The notes under the pieces: model-generated
Told to the model about the DNA's origin: nothing
Seen by the model: the letters and a program-made list of their open reading frames with translations, nothing else
Database searches by the model: none
Program-made: the position numbers and the translations under genes
NCBI RefSeq assembly: GCF_030530635.1
Contig: NZ_JAUMUL010000026.1
Coordinates: forward strand, 1 to 44,087
DNA: 44,087 nucleotides
Direction of reading: 5' to 3'
Source: Actinomyces sp.
GTDB taxonomy: Bacteria > Actinomycetota > Actinomycetes > Actinomycetales > Actinomycetaceae
Shown here: piece after piece, positions 26,187-35,091 of the stretch
How the letters are laid out: each line of letters starts with the position of its first letter
Numbering within the stretch: position 1 is the first letter of the stretch

Positions 26187-28525
26187 TAAGGGAATGCTAA
26201 GCCCGGGAGGTTGTATTTGCGGTTAAGGCGGTATTCGTTGGGGTTGATGCGGTGCTTGACGCGATCCTCCTCCCGGTTCTTAAACCAGACGGTGGTGGCG
26301 GACACGCCAGTTTTACTGTCAGCGGGCTTGTGGGCGTCGGGGTACTGGACTTCGGCCTCGTCGTCCCAGCCGTAGGCCGCACGTACGAATGCGCGCACCG
26401 GAAGCCTCTTCTCGAAGCCCTTGGGCAGTGCGCTGAGCGCGTCGGCCAGTCTGTCCGCCGCCGCCGCCGTCGTTGCGTCGAGCGGCGTACAACCGAGGCA
26501 TCCGTCGAGCTGCATGTACATGCCAGCTAAACTCTTACCGGTGTGCATGTGTACGTCGGTGGCCCTGATCTCGACTGCGCCGAGACCGAGGGGCTTGCCG
26601 AATCCGAGCCGGTGAAAGCCACGGCGCATCGATTCATCCTCGGGGGACGCTTTCGGTGGTACCAGGCTCTCAGGGGTAAGCAACCAGACCAGCACGGCAA
26701 GTTCCTGCGGCGTCAGCCCATCAAATGCGAGTGTGGTCGTGAACTTGGCTCCCGGTGCCAGAAATGAGCCGACGACGGTGTCGTGAGGGCCGATGTCGCC
26801 TTCGAGGGGCGTGCTGTTCGGCAAGTCCTTTCGGCCGAGTAGCTTGCGGTGGGTGGGGTACACCTTGCGTATCAGGGTCTGTTCTGGCTGATACGTGCGG
26901 GCTCGAGTGGTTGTTTCCGGCAGTGCCCTTCCGGACTTATCTCGGAGGTATGGTGCACCGGTTGCGGGCTTGGGGCTCGCCAACGTAGGAAGAAACCAGC
27001 CTCGGGCGGTGGGCTCGGGGGACCGGAGCCAACTGTCCTGCCCGGGAAGTACGGGTGTAATGGGCCGGATGGTGATGCGTCCGCGCACGGCGGCGGCCTG
27101 GCCAGCGCCCTCTTCTTTCTCATCGGCCACAAAGCCCCACATGCGGTCACCGGCCGAAGCCTGGGCGAAGGTACGTGCGGGGGCAACTCCTGATTTCTCT
27201 GCCAACTTGACCGGAGCCAGTGATCCGGGCGCCGTGCGCCGACCAACTTGAGACGGTGTGAGCCCGGTGATGTTGCCCTTGTTCGAGATCGAGGCGAACA
27301 GAGGGATGCCGGGGTCCGTTGATGCAAGCTTGAGCAGGAACTGTTTGATCTGTGCGCGGTCGGCCATGACAGCGGAGTCCTTACCCTTGGCGATCTTGGG
27401 ATCGGAGGCTCCGAGGATCTGGCCGTTGTCGTCGATCTTGCCGTTGGCGATCTCATGGATAAGCCATGTCTTCGGGTCCGTCGACTTGCGAGACTTCGAA
27501 TTACCGGGCGTGCCCGCCTTTTCGCGTTCTACGAGTTGGCGTATGTTCTCCAGGTAGCTGTGAATAACCTCAACCAATTGTTCAAGGACGTCAGTGCGCA
27601 CAGGGAGGTACGTACGATTCGTCTCGGTGTCGAAGAAGACGAATTCATTGTACTTGGTCTCAGTAAGCGGATCAGAATGAGGCGGCGTGAGCCTCACGAT
27701 GACACCCCTATGGGTCTCAGTGTTGTGCTTCTTGCGCTTGGGTCGTGAGTCGAGGAAATATTTATTTCCAATTCCGACAACTATTGCCCGCTTAGTATTA
27801 TAGAAATTCTCGAGCTTTACGGTGAAGGTGACGGGGTCGAGGTGTCGACTGGACTTGCGCAACTGCTCCAGCCGTGCGTCGACGTCGGCCGTCGAGACGC
27901 CGTGCTTGTGCTTTTGTTTGCTATGCTTTCTCGATCTGCTGTACTTCTTGGCAGGCTTTGAGCTGTAGAACGCGGTGACAGACTTCTGACTGTCGGGCAG
28001 TACGGCAGCGCATACATACTGCGGGCGGCGCCAGTTCCATCCTCGGCTTTTCGGGTTGTTCTTGCCGAGCATGATCCGCGCGCTCAAGCCCGTCTCGGAA
28101 TCACGGTCCGGCCCGCCGCACACCAGGAGAACCGGGTAGAGCGTAGCGGCCTCCTGGGTGGTGCGGCGATGGGTGAGCACATGGTCGTGGTCCGTGAATA
28201 CGCGCATGCGCGAAGCGGTGACCGCCTCGTACGCGGAGGAGAGAACCCCTTTGAGCGTCGTGACAGGAATGGCGGCGTCCTCCCAGGTGCGTGCACCCTC
28301 CGGGGCCCCAGTGCGCGAGGCCACCACCACGCGTCGGTCCTTCGTGCTCTGCCCCGGAATCGTGGGCGACGCGACGGTGATGGTGAGGTCCAACTCGCCT
28401 GACACGGTGTCCGGTGCAAGCCGATCCTGCCCAGACGGCGCATAGTCGCCGGCAAACCCCCTGCCGGTCTTCCCGCCCGTGTTACGGACCGTGGGGATGC
28501 CGTTGTAGGCGTGGTGCCAATTCAT
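26186..28525 (-). CDS. Large RAMP protein, TIGR03986-like (second copy)
   Basis: A 779-residue RAMP-superfamily protein, a Cas7-like backbone candidate of the type III-D complex. The glycine-rich RAMP loop is FHRLGFGKPLGLGAVEIR near residue 670. An early region (about 85-100) reads VTTLKGVLSSAYEAVTASRMRVF, like the KGxxR helix of RAMPs. LVWLLTPESLVP is shared with the next gene upstream. A Lys/Arg-rich segment near 205-225 may contact RNA. The ATG at 28525 has GAGGAG upstream and lies 13 bp after the stop of its paralogue. Last gene of the effector operon. Confidence 0.75.
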   Translation of the reverse strand: MNWHHAYNGIPTVRNTGGKTGRGFAGDYAPSGQDRLAPDTVSGELDLTITVASPTIPGQSTKDRRVVVASRTGAPEGARTWEDAAIPVTTLKGVLSSAYEAVTASRMRVFTDHDHVLTHRRTTQEAATLYPVLLVCGGPDRDSETGLSARIMLGKNNPKSRGWNWRRPQYVCAAVLPDSQKSVTAFYSSKPAKKYSRSRKHSKQKHKHGVSTADVDARLEQLRKSSRHLDPVTFTVKLENFYNTKRAIVVGIGNKYFLDSRPKRKKHNTETHRGVIVRLTPPHSDPLTETKYNEFVFFDTETNRTYLPVRTDVLEQLVEVIHSYLENIRQLVEREKAGTPGNSKSRKSTDPKTWLIHEIANGKIDDNGQILGASDPKIAKGKDSAVMADRAQIKQFLLKLASTDPGIPLFASISNKGNITGLTPSQVGRRTAPGSLAPVKLAEKSGVAPARTFAQASAGDRMWGFVADEKEEGAGQAAAVRGRITIRPITPVLPGQDSWLRSPEPTARGWFLPTLASPKPATGAPYLRDKSGRALPETTTRARTYQPEQTLIRKVYPTHRKLLGRKDLPNSTPLEGDIGPHDTVVGSFLAPGAKFTTTLAFDGLTPQELAVLVWLLTPESLVPPKASPEDESMRRGFHRLGFGKPLGLGAVEIRATDVHMHTGKSLAGMYMQLDGCLGCTPLDATTAAAADRLADALSALPKGFEKRLPVRAFVRAAYGWDDEAEVQYPDAHKPADSKTGVSATTVWFKNREEDRVKHRINPNEYRLNRKYNLPGLAFP

Positions 28526-28538
28526 ACTGCTCTCCTCG

Positions 28539-30800
28539 TCAGCGCCGCCGGCCATGGTTGCTTCCCGGGTGCGGTGGGCGGTCGCCGTTCGGCGGGCGCC
28601 TGTCAATGTGGAGCGGCAAGGCCGAGTGCGGGCCGAACATGTCACGAGGCCCGACTCCCTTGCCCTGGCGCGGTACGCCGGTGGCACCGTCTATCTTGTT
28701 GTTCTCCTTGTTCTCCTCGAGAGTCATATGTCTGACCTCGACGCCGTCGGCGTAGCCGAATGCGGCACGTTGCATCGCCTGCACCCACGGTGTCTGCACC
28801 AATACGGATGTGTGGGGAAGCGCGAAGTCACCCGGATCGACATCCGGCTCACTGAGCCCCAGGCATCCGTTGAGTTCGGTGTAACAACAGTTTAGTTCGA
28901 CGCCTCGACGCGCACGCAGGCCGCCGCAGGCGATACGTACCTCCAACACCCCAAGACCGAAAGGTTTGGCAAGCCCCATTCGTAGGTAGCCACACTTGGA
29001 GCGGTCAGAGTCCTGCTCGGAGGAGGGAACTAGGTTCTCCGGGGTGAGGATCCAGATGAGGGCGGCGAGCTCATCGTGGCTCAGGTTGGTGAAGGACACG
29101 GTGCACCGCAGCACGCTGCCGACTTCAACCCACGACTTCGCGGTGAGCTGCACATTCGCGTTGTGCTGCTCGTGGCCGTTCATCACCGCCGGCGCTGTGG
29201 CCTGCTTGGGGAACTTCCGCGAGTCGAGCGCACTGCGGTGGACCGGATACGCAGCTGCCCCCAGCAGCTGCCCGGGGGAGAAGTACTCCGACCTCTTGAT
29301 TGCGGTCTTGCCGTCGTTGGCTGTGGGTGTGCCGCAGTCGCGAGCGGTCAGGAAGCGGCGAGCCGATCCGGGCTTGGGTTCAAGCAGGGGCGTCAGTGTC
29401 TTGCGATCGCGGCTGATCCGCGCCCCGGACCCGTCGACCTTTCCTACGGTGATACGCCCACGTGCGGCCACGTCTCCGCGTGCAGCCTGTGGCGCCGGAT
29501 CGGGTACGACGTACCCGAAGAGCCGGTCGGCGGAGGAAGCCTCCTCCGCGTTCGACAGCGGAACAACAAGTTGTTCTACCGCGAGCCGGTATGGGCTGGC
29601 GCTATAGGCGTGACGGCCAATCATTGTTGGGACTACCTCGAGCACGACCGGTTCGGCGCCGGTGTTGTCCACAACCGCGAAAGCGAGGTCGCCGACCTTG
29701 AGCCTCGCCGCGGATGGGTCCTGCTGAGCGGTACGGGTTGCCCGGTTCGCCTCGTGGCGTTTCCGCGGGGGGTCCTGCTTCCTTTGGTAAACGTAGCTGC
29801 GTACCACGGTCGCGTACGCCTTGCAGACCTCGGACTCGATGGTTACCTTCTTCGGTCCCTGACGCGAAACGTCAAAGAAGAAACGTTCGTCATGTTTCCC
29901 ATGTTTTCCGGGGAACAGCTGGTTCGGCCTCACGCCGTCCGGCGCCGTGCGGCATACATAGCCCTCGACGTCCCTAAGTTGGTCGACGACTCTCACCGAA
30001 TTCGGGATTTTGAACAACGGTTTCTCGCCAGCGTCGGTAATGACGTGCGTCACCTGCCAGTAGGCGTAGCGCGCACCCCTACCGCGGTCCCCGTGCAAGC
30101 AGAGTGAGAGATGACAGCGGATATGTGCGCCGTGCGGCGTCATCTTCGTCAGTTGCTGAGTGTCTACACGCAGGTATGCCGGCCCAACCGGACCACATTG
30201 GAGCGAGGCCGCACGCATTTTGGGATAGGATCGGTCCCGGTCGTCGCGATAGCCGTTGGTGACAAGCGTGTCCCCGTAGAACAGCTCACCCACCAGGCCG
30301 TCGCCCCGCTCCTCGCAGATGCGGATGGGTACCAGGCCGAGTGCGCTGGCGGCGTCACCCCGATAGGTCAACGGGGAGGTGTCCGCTTCGCGGCCCGGCT
30401 TGCTGTTTACTTCATTGGGGAGGTCGTTGAACACGCGGAAGCGCGAGCAGGTGAGGGTCTCGTAGGCGCGGGAGATCATGCCCTTGACCATGGTGGGAGG
30501 AACACACACCGTGCCATCTCCGTTCTGGGGAAGATCCACGAAGGAGCGCTTGTCTTTCCTGCCGCCCGGAAGCACGATTTCCTTGGTGCTTTGCTCCCCG
30601 AACACCAACGGCGTGCGTACCGTCATCTCCAGGTCGATCGACCCGGACCAGCGATCGGGCTCAAGACGGTCGTGCCCGCGGGCGGCCCGGTCCCTGAAGA
30701 GATCAGCGGACAAAAGGCCTTTGCTAGCAAGGTTTGCCGCCGATCTGCGCGGCACCGGGATGCGGTTGACTGCGGAATGGAAATCCCCAAACTCGGCCAT
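28539..30800 (-). CDS. Large RAMP protein, TIGR03986-like (first copy)
   Basis: A 753-residue paralogue of the protein encoded just downstream. Shared blocks: PPTMVKGMISRAYETLTCSR (RAMP helix), LIWILTPENLVP, and the glycine-rich loop LRMGLAKPFGLGVLEVR near residue 640. Together the two tandem copies suggest distinct positions in the III-D filament. The ATG at 30800 lies one base after the csx19-like stop, so translation is coupled. The C-terminal 40 residues are Pro/Arg/His-rich and may be unstructured. Confidence 0.75.
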   Translation of the reverse strand: MAEFGDFHSAVNRIPVPRRSAANLASKGLLSADLFRDRAARGHDRLEPDRWSGSIDLEMTVRTPLVFGEQSTKEIVLPGGRKDKRSFVDLPQNGDGTVCVPPTMVKGMISRAYETLTCSRFRVFNDLPNEVNSKPGREADTSPLTYRGDAASALGLVPIRICEERGDGLVGELFYGDTLVTNGYRDDRDRSYPKMRAASLQCGPVGPAYLRVDTQQLTKMTPHGAHIRCHLSLCLHGDRGRGARYAYWQVTHVITDAGEKPLFKIPNSVRVVDQLRDVEGYVCRTAPDGVRPNQLFPGKHGKHDERFFFDVSRQGPKKVTIESEVCKAYATVVRSYVYQRKQDPPRKRHEANRATRTAQQDPSAARLKVGDLAFAVVDNTGAEPVVLEVVPTMIGRHAYSASPYRLAVEQLVVPLSNAEEASSADRLFGYVVPDPAPQAARGDVAARGRITVGKVDGSGARISRDRKTLTPLLEPKPGSARRFLTARDCGTPTANDGKTAIKRSEYFSPGQLLGAAAYPVHRSALDSRKFPKQATAPAVMNGHEQHNANVQLTAKSWVEVGSVLRCTVSFTNLSHDELAALIWILTPENLVPSSEQDSDRSKCGYLRMGLAKPFGLGVLEVRIACGGLRARRGVELNCCYTELNGCLGLSEPDVDPGDFALPHTSVLVQTPWVQAMQRAAFGYADGVEVRHMTLEENKENNKIDGATGVPRQGKGVGPRDMFGPHSALPLHIDRRPPNGDRPPHPGSNHGRRR

Positions 30801-30801
30801 G

Positions 30802-31344
30802 TCAGTTCCACCTTCCGGTCATGAACTCATCAACGAACACCGTGTTCCCGTAGGCGGCCTCCTCGATGAAGACCTCGATGCTGGTCATGGTGTCCGAGCC
30901 CTTGAAGGGCGCGCTCGCCCCGTGCTGCAGGTAGCTGTTGTGCCGATACCAGCACGGGCGGCCGGATTCGCCGTGTGCTGCTCGGCCGTCGTCGACGTCC
31001 CCGGCTTCACGGCGCACGGTTACTTCTACTCCGCCGGTTCCGTTCAGCCAGCGCAGTTCACGGGCCAGAAGCGAATCGTCGCTGCCGGTGCCCACATACC
31101 ACAGGCGCAGTTCATAGATGGTGCCGAGGTCAACGTCGCTACCGTCGGTGTTCCGGAGCCGTGCATTCGCCGCCTCGCCATGCACCTCGCGTAGCGAGCA
31201 GGCGCCCGCGGTCGTGTAAGCGATGCCCTGCCAGCTGCCGGCAGTTGCCTTCGCCAGAACACCGGCCAGGGTCCCGTCGCCGCACGATGTCTCTGCGAGT
31301 CTTCCGCGTCGCAGCGGTGCGTCGTAGCGTGTTCCCTCAGACAT
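30802..31344 (-). CDS. csx19: Csx19-like type III-D small protein
   Basis: A 180-residue protein. Its middle (IYELRLWYVG, ELRWLNGTGGVEVTV) resembles what I recall of the Csx19/TIGR03984 family found with Csx10 in type III-D loci; position in the operon also fits. Its role in the complex is not known. The ATG at 31344, preceded by GAGGGGG, overlaps the Cas7-fusion stop by 8 bp. Confidence 0.5.
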   Translation of the reverse strand: MSEGTRYDAPLRRGRLAETSCGDGTLAGVLAKATAGSWQGIAYTTAGACSLREVHGEAANARLRNTDGSDVDLGTIYELRLWYVGTGSDDSLLARELRWLNGTGGVEVTVRREAGDVDDGRAAHGESGRPCWYRHNSYLQHGASAPFKGSDTMTSIEVFIEEAAYGNTVFVDEFMTGRWN

Positions 31345-32995
31345 TGGTTGCCCCCTCGGTAGCCACCAGGTAGCTGGACCAGCCCTCCCAGCCCTCCTCC
31401 GCCTTTGGATTGGCGGCGATATTGATTTTCCGCAACTCTGCGAGAATGCCCCGCGCAAGGGCACCGACATCACCGGGCTTGGCGGTCAGTTCCCAGCCGG
31501 GAACGAACGCGCCGTCCGTCTCCACGCGCACCGCTGATACGTTGACCTGACCCATGCCGCGGGTGCCGCGGCTGCCCAGCGGCAGGGTCCCGGTAGTCAG
31601 CTCAGCGAGTACCAGTCCCAGCAGGCACCAGGCCGCCTTCCGGCGATCATCGTTTCCCGGCAGGGCATCGGCGTCGAGCTCCAGCACGATGTCATTCCAC
31701 TTGGCATTGTCGAACACCATCTCGCTGAACAGTGCGCTATCCGCGGCGCCACCGGTCCAGCGGTCTCCGGCGTTGTGCGTCACCTCGCGTTCCGTCCCGT
31801 CACTGGAGGCAACGGTGTCCAGCACGGTCAGTGCACCTCGATGCTCCGTGGTGCCGAACAGGTCGCGCACCAGGGTCGGATCGTCAGCCAACTGCTTATG
31901 GACGTCGCGGTTCTGCCAGCTCTCCATCTGATCCGGCCGCTTGACGGCAAGCACCGTACGAGCGATGCGTGATGCGCGCGACCGCAGCGCCCCACGCACC
32001 GAGGACCCGGGCAGCACCAGCGGGTAATCTTCTCCCGGTCCCGAGCGGAGCGGCTTGGCCAAATTCTTCCGTTGTTCGTCGTTGTCATCCTCGGACGGCG
32101 TCTCAGCCACAAGGATGCCGGTGGGGCTGTCCCAGGTGATGGTGATTCTGGTCAGGCCGGACGCGGCTATGTTGGCCGGCTCAAACTGACTGCGCGGCTT
32201 ATCCGACGGCTCAAGCCAGGCCAACAGGTCGTTCTTGCTCGCCAGGGGAGTCTTCACCAGGGTCCACGGTCTCCCCAATGTTTCCTTCCCCGATTCGGCC
32301 GGCTTGGCCTCATCCAGCCGCACCCGCCCCCAGCCGGCACTCCTGCGCCCGCCGAAGGCGATGCGCTCCTGCTGGAACAGGGCAACGATGAGCGCGAACA
32401 GGCGTTCTACCAGAACATCTGGATCAGCCAGCTTCCGCCCGTCGGCAGAAGGGGCCTCTTCGGTCGCCACAGCGGGGTCCCCCGGGCCGTCCAGCGTGCC
32501 GACCTGCGCGGTGATCACCAGCTCCAGGGACTCGCCCGCCGGCACATACTCGTGCTGGAACAGGGCCGTATCCCCTGCCGTCCCCCAGTAACGGTCGACG
32601 GCGATGCCCGTGCGGGTTACCAGCGGGTCCTTCGCGGCCTGACCCTCCTTCGGTTTGCGCTCACGCGCAGCCACCTTGTTCAAGTCGATGGACCGGAAGG
32701 TCAAGGCCCCTGCCCGGTTGTCATCGGCCAGTCCCTGAAGGAAATCGAGATCGGCAAGCGTGAGCCCGGCGTCGCTGTGGTCCTTCACGTACCTGCGGCA
32801 CGCCGCCCACACCGCGCCCTTGACCGAACGCCCGGTGATGATCGGACGTTCATGCCCGTCACGGACGAAGCGCCGCGGTACGGATTTGCGCTCCTCCTTT
32901 GAGCGGGTGCGGTCGACGAACTCGTCGATCCCGCCCGAGTGCAGCGGTGAAGCGGCCTGCAGCCGAATCGTCAGTTTGTAGCGGGTGATGCTCAT
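31337..32995 (-). CDS. Cas7-Cas7 (Csm3-like) RAMP fusion
   Basis: A 552-residue protein with two RAMP units. Unit one (about 1-230): SPLHSGGIDEFVDRTR near the start, IITGRSVKGAVWAACR, and the glycine loop FGGRRSAGWGRVRL. Unit two (about 280-500): LPGSSVRGALRSRASRIARTVL, LFGTTEHRGALTVLD, and the loop LGSRGTRGMGQVNV. Csm3-type units form the backbone and cleave target RNA by an early Asp; D in GGIDEF (residue about 24) is a candidate. Its start overlaps the csx10-like stop by 4 bp. Confidence 0.85.
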   Translation of the reverse strand: MSITRYKLTIRLQAASPLHSGGIDEFVDRTRSKEERKSVPRRFVRDGHERPIITGRSVKGAVWAACRRYVKDHSDAGLTLADLDFLQGLADDNRAGALTFRSIDLNKVAARERKPKEGQAAKDPLVTRTGIAVDRYWGTAGDTALFQHEYVPAGESLELVITAQVGTLDGPGDPAVATEEAPSADGRKLADPDVLVERLFALIVALFQQERIAFGGRRSAGWGRVRLDEAKPAESGKETLGRPWTLVKTPLASKNDLLAWLEPSDKPRSQFEPANIAASGLTRITITWDSPTGILVAETPSEDDNDEQRKNLAKPLRSGPGEDYPLVLPGSSVRGALRSRASRIARTVLAVKRPDQMESWQNRDVHKQLADDPTLVRDLFGTTEHRGALTVLDTVASSDGTEREVTHNAGDRWTGGAADSALFSEMVFDNAKWNDIVLELDADALPGNDDRRKAAWCLLGLVLAELTTGTLPLGSRGTRGMGQVNVSAVRVETDGAFVPGWELTAKPGDVGALARGILAELRKINIAANPKAEEGWEGWSSYLVATEGATNV

Positions 32996-35091
32996 ACCCG
33001 TTCCTCCTCATGCCCGCCGGAGGTGCTCTCCACGGCAGGGTCCTCCGGTTGTGTCCGCATGCAGCTCAGGAAGTCCGCTTGGTGAAGCTCCTTCAAGTGG
33101 ATCTGCTCTTTCTTCAGCATCCAGTGGTTGACGACGAACCGCCCATACCCCTGCGCGGTCAACTCGCCGACGCCGGTGACAGACAGCTCGGTCAGCCGGC
33201 GGAGAACCGCCGCGGAGTCCGCACTATCCGCGGCCACAACCCGCAGCACCGAGCCGGCGGAGATGGCGGTGCGGGTAGCGCGCGGCTGATGCTCGGCGGC
33301 CGACCACGAGTCCACGCGCTTGTGCCGGACTCCGGCGGTGAATGCGCCCTCCAAAGACGATGCCGAGGCCCCCTGCTCATCACGCTCTCCCACCAGCACG
33401 ACGGCGGCGCCGGCGTGCCTGAAAGCCTGCAGGAGGTCCTCAATACTGCCCCCGGGGCCGAGCCGAGGCGAACGCACCAGCACATCGGAGGTGAACCAAA
33501 GCGTGAATGCGGGGTCTTCGCCCGGCAGGGCCGGGTCCGCTTCCGTGAACGCCGACAGCTCGCACCGCGCACGCCCGTAGGTGCCGCTCAGGCGCCGCGA
33601 CCCCAGCCGCGCCTCGACGTCTTGGGGGAATGCCGCAGCCAGCAGCGGCCTGATCCGGTCGAGAAGCCTCTCCGACACGGTCACGGATGCGCGCATGCTC
33701 AATCCGGCGGGCAGGGCCCTGACCAGGAACAGTTGTCCGCTGCGCGCACCTCCGGTGTCCGGATCATGCGCGGTGGACTGCCTGCCCACCAGGGCCGGCG
33801 CTCCGATGCCGCCGGCGACGTCGCCGGAGCCGTCCGGACCGGCACCCGGGACGAACACGTAGCCGGCACGCAGCGGCTTGTGCACATCCTCCGGCTCGCC
33901 CGCGAGCAGCCGGTTGGTGGCGGTCATTGTCTCGGGGGATGTGGGCTGTGCGCCGTCTGCGGCGGCCGCCCCGGACTGTGGTGGGTTCTTCGGGCGGGAC
34001 AGGACCAGCGGAACCGGCATGCCCTGGCAGGCACCGCCGTCGTCGTTGCGGACAACAGCGGTGGCGTCGGAGACCAACAGGTCACCCGCGACGACTGCGT
34101 CACGCACCAACTGGTCATTGCCCGCAACCGCCCGCAGGCGCCGGTGCACCCACGGCAGCAGCACGGTCCCGCGCAGGAAGTCCAGGGACCGCACCTCGTT
34201 GGACAGGGGCACCTCATAGGACACCACCGGGGTCAGCAGGCGGATGTCGAGAGTGGCTGTGAAGAAACGGCCGGGAGCAGGGGGTGCCGCCTCGTCGCCG
34301 GATACGGAAGCGTGAGGTACCTCCGGTGCCCGAGGCTCGCCGTCGGCTTCAGGAATGGTGGGTGCCGTTCCCTTCCAAGCATCCAACAGGCTGCGGCACA
34401 ACGTCTTAAGCGCCTCGACGGTCGGCTGCCCGGCGGACGAGTCGGCCTTGCGCGGATCGCCGATGAGGATGTCGCAGACGCCGTCGCCGTCGGAGCGGTT
34501 CGAACCGATGCCCCGCACCAACAGCCCGGCCAGGCTCAGGACCAGCCGTGCCGCCTCCACCTGCTCGTCCTTCCAGACCAACGGCCGCCCCCGCGGATTG
34601 AAGTCTGCGAGCATAACCTCACCCCCGAGTTCATCGGCGGCGGCCCGCTCGAAGAAACGGAGGAAGTCCTGCTTGGCGGTGCCCGTATCCTCATCGATCG
34701 AGAGCGACACCACCTCGTGGACGGCGCTCTCCGGAGCGACGCCGTCGGGCAGCCGGGCGTCGGTGAAGCCGACCAGACGCGGATGCTCAGCATCACCGAA
34801 CAGTTTGGTGACGAAGGCGCGCCAGGTGGGGGGATCGTCGGAAGATGCGGCGGACTCACCTGACGCGTCCCGATCGAGGGCCTCGGCGACGACGAAGGCC
34901 TGCTCGCGAATCACGCCGGCCAGGATGGTGCCCCGCACGATCGGCAGGCCCCGCTCATCCTTCTCGACGACGGCGTCCACGCCGCCCGCGATCCCGGCGC
35001 CGGTGGATACGCCCCAGTCGGATTTGAAGATCACGCGCAGCGGGAAGCTGACGGGTGAGTGGTGAGTCGGGAGAGCGCTCGTGGTGCTCAT
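32992..35091 (-). CDS. csx10: Csx10-like RAMP (Cas5/Cas7-type, III-D)
   Basis: A 699-residue RAMP-superfamily protein directly after cas10. The N-terminal part has STGAGIAGGVDAVVEKD and LPIVRGTILAGVIREQA, a RAMP helix pattern, and a terminal loop GVGELTAQGYGRFVVN lies near residue 655. The order cas10, csx10, cas7 and csx19 defines type III-D in established classification, and this fits. It probably holds the crRNA 5' tag like Csm4/Csx10. Ala/Pro/Asp-rich linkers near 240-280 and 380-440 separate the domains. Overlaps both neighbours by 4 bp. Confidence 0.7.
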   Translation of the reverse strand: MSTTSALPTHHSPVSFPLRVIFKSDWGVSTGAGIAGGVDAVVEKDERGLPIVRGTILAGVIREQAFVVAEALDRDASGESAASSDDPPTWRAFVTKLFGDAEHPRLVGFTDARLPDGVAPESAVHEVVSLSIDEDTGTAKQDFLRFFERAAADELGGEVMLADFNPRGRPLVWKDEQVEAARLVLSLAGLLVRGIGSNRSDGDGVCDILIGDPRKADSSAGQPTVEALKTLCRSLLDAWKGTAPTIPEADGEPRAPEVPHASVSGDEAAPPAPGRFFTATLDIRLLTPVVSYEVPLSNEVRSLDFLRGTVLLPWVHRRLRAVAGNDQLVRDAVVAGDLLVSDATAVVRNDDGGACQGMPVPLVLSRPKNPPQSGAAAADGAQPTSPETMTATNRLLAGEPEDVHKPLRAGYVFVPGAGPDGSGDVAGGIGAPALVGRQSTAHDPDTGGARSGQLFLVRALPAGLSMRASVTVSERLLDRIRPLLAAAFPQDVEARLGSRRLSGTYGRARCELSAFTEADPALPGEDPAFTLWFTSDVLVRSPRLGPGGSIEDLLQAFRHAGAAVVLVGERDEQGASASSLEGAFTAGVRHKRVDSWSAAEHQPRATRTAISAGSVLRVVAADSADSAAVLRRLTELSVTGVGELTAQGYGRFVVNHWMLKKEQIHLKELHQADFLSCMRTQPEDPAVESTSGGHEEERV

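Noticed and set aside
33010..34863. A 617-codon plus-strand frame opposite the csx10-like gene
   Set aside because: Composition is Arg/Gly/Gln-rich without any motif, and the minus-strand gene has RAMP motifs and overlaps both neighbours as an operon member.
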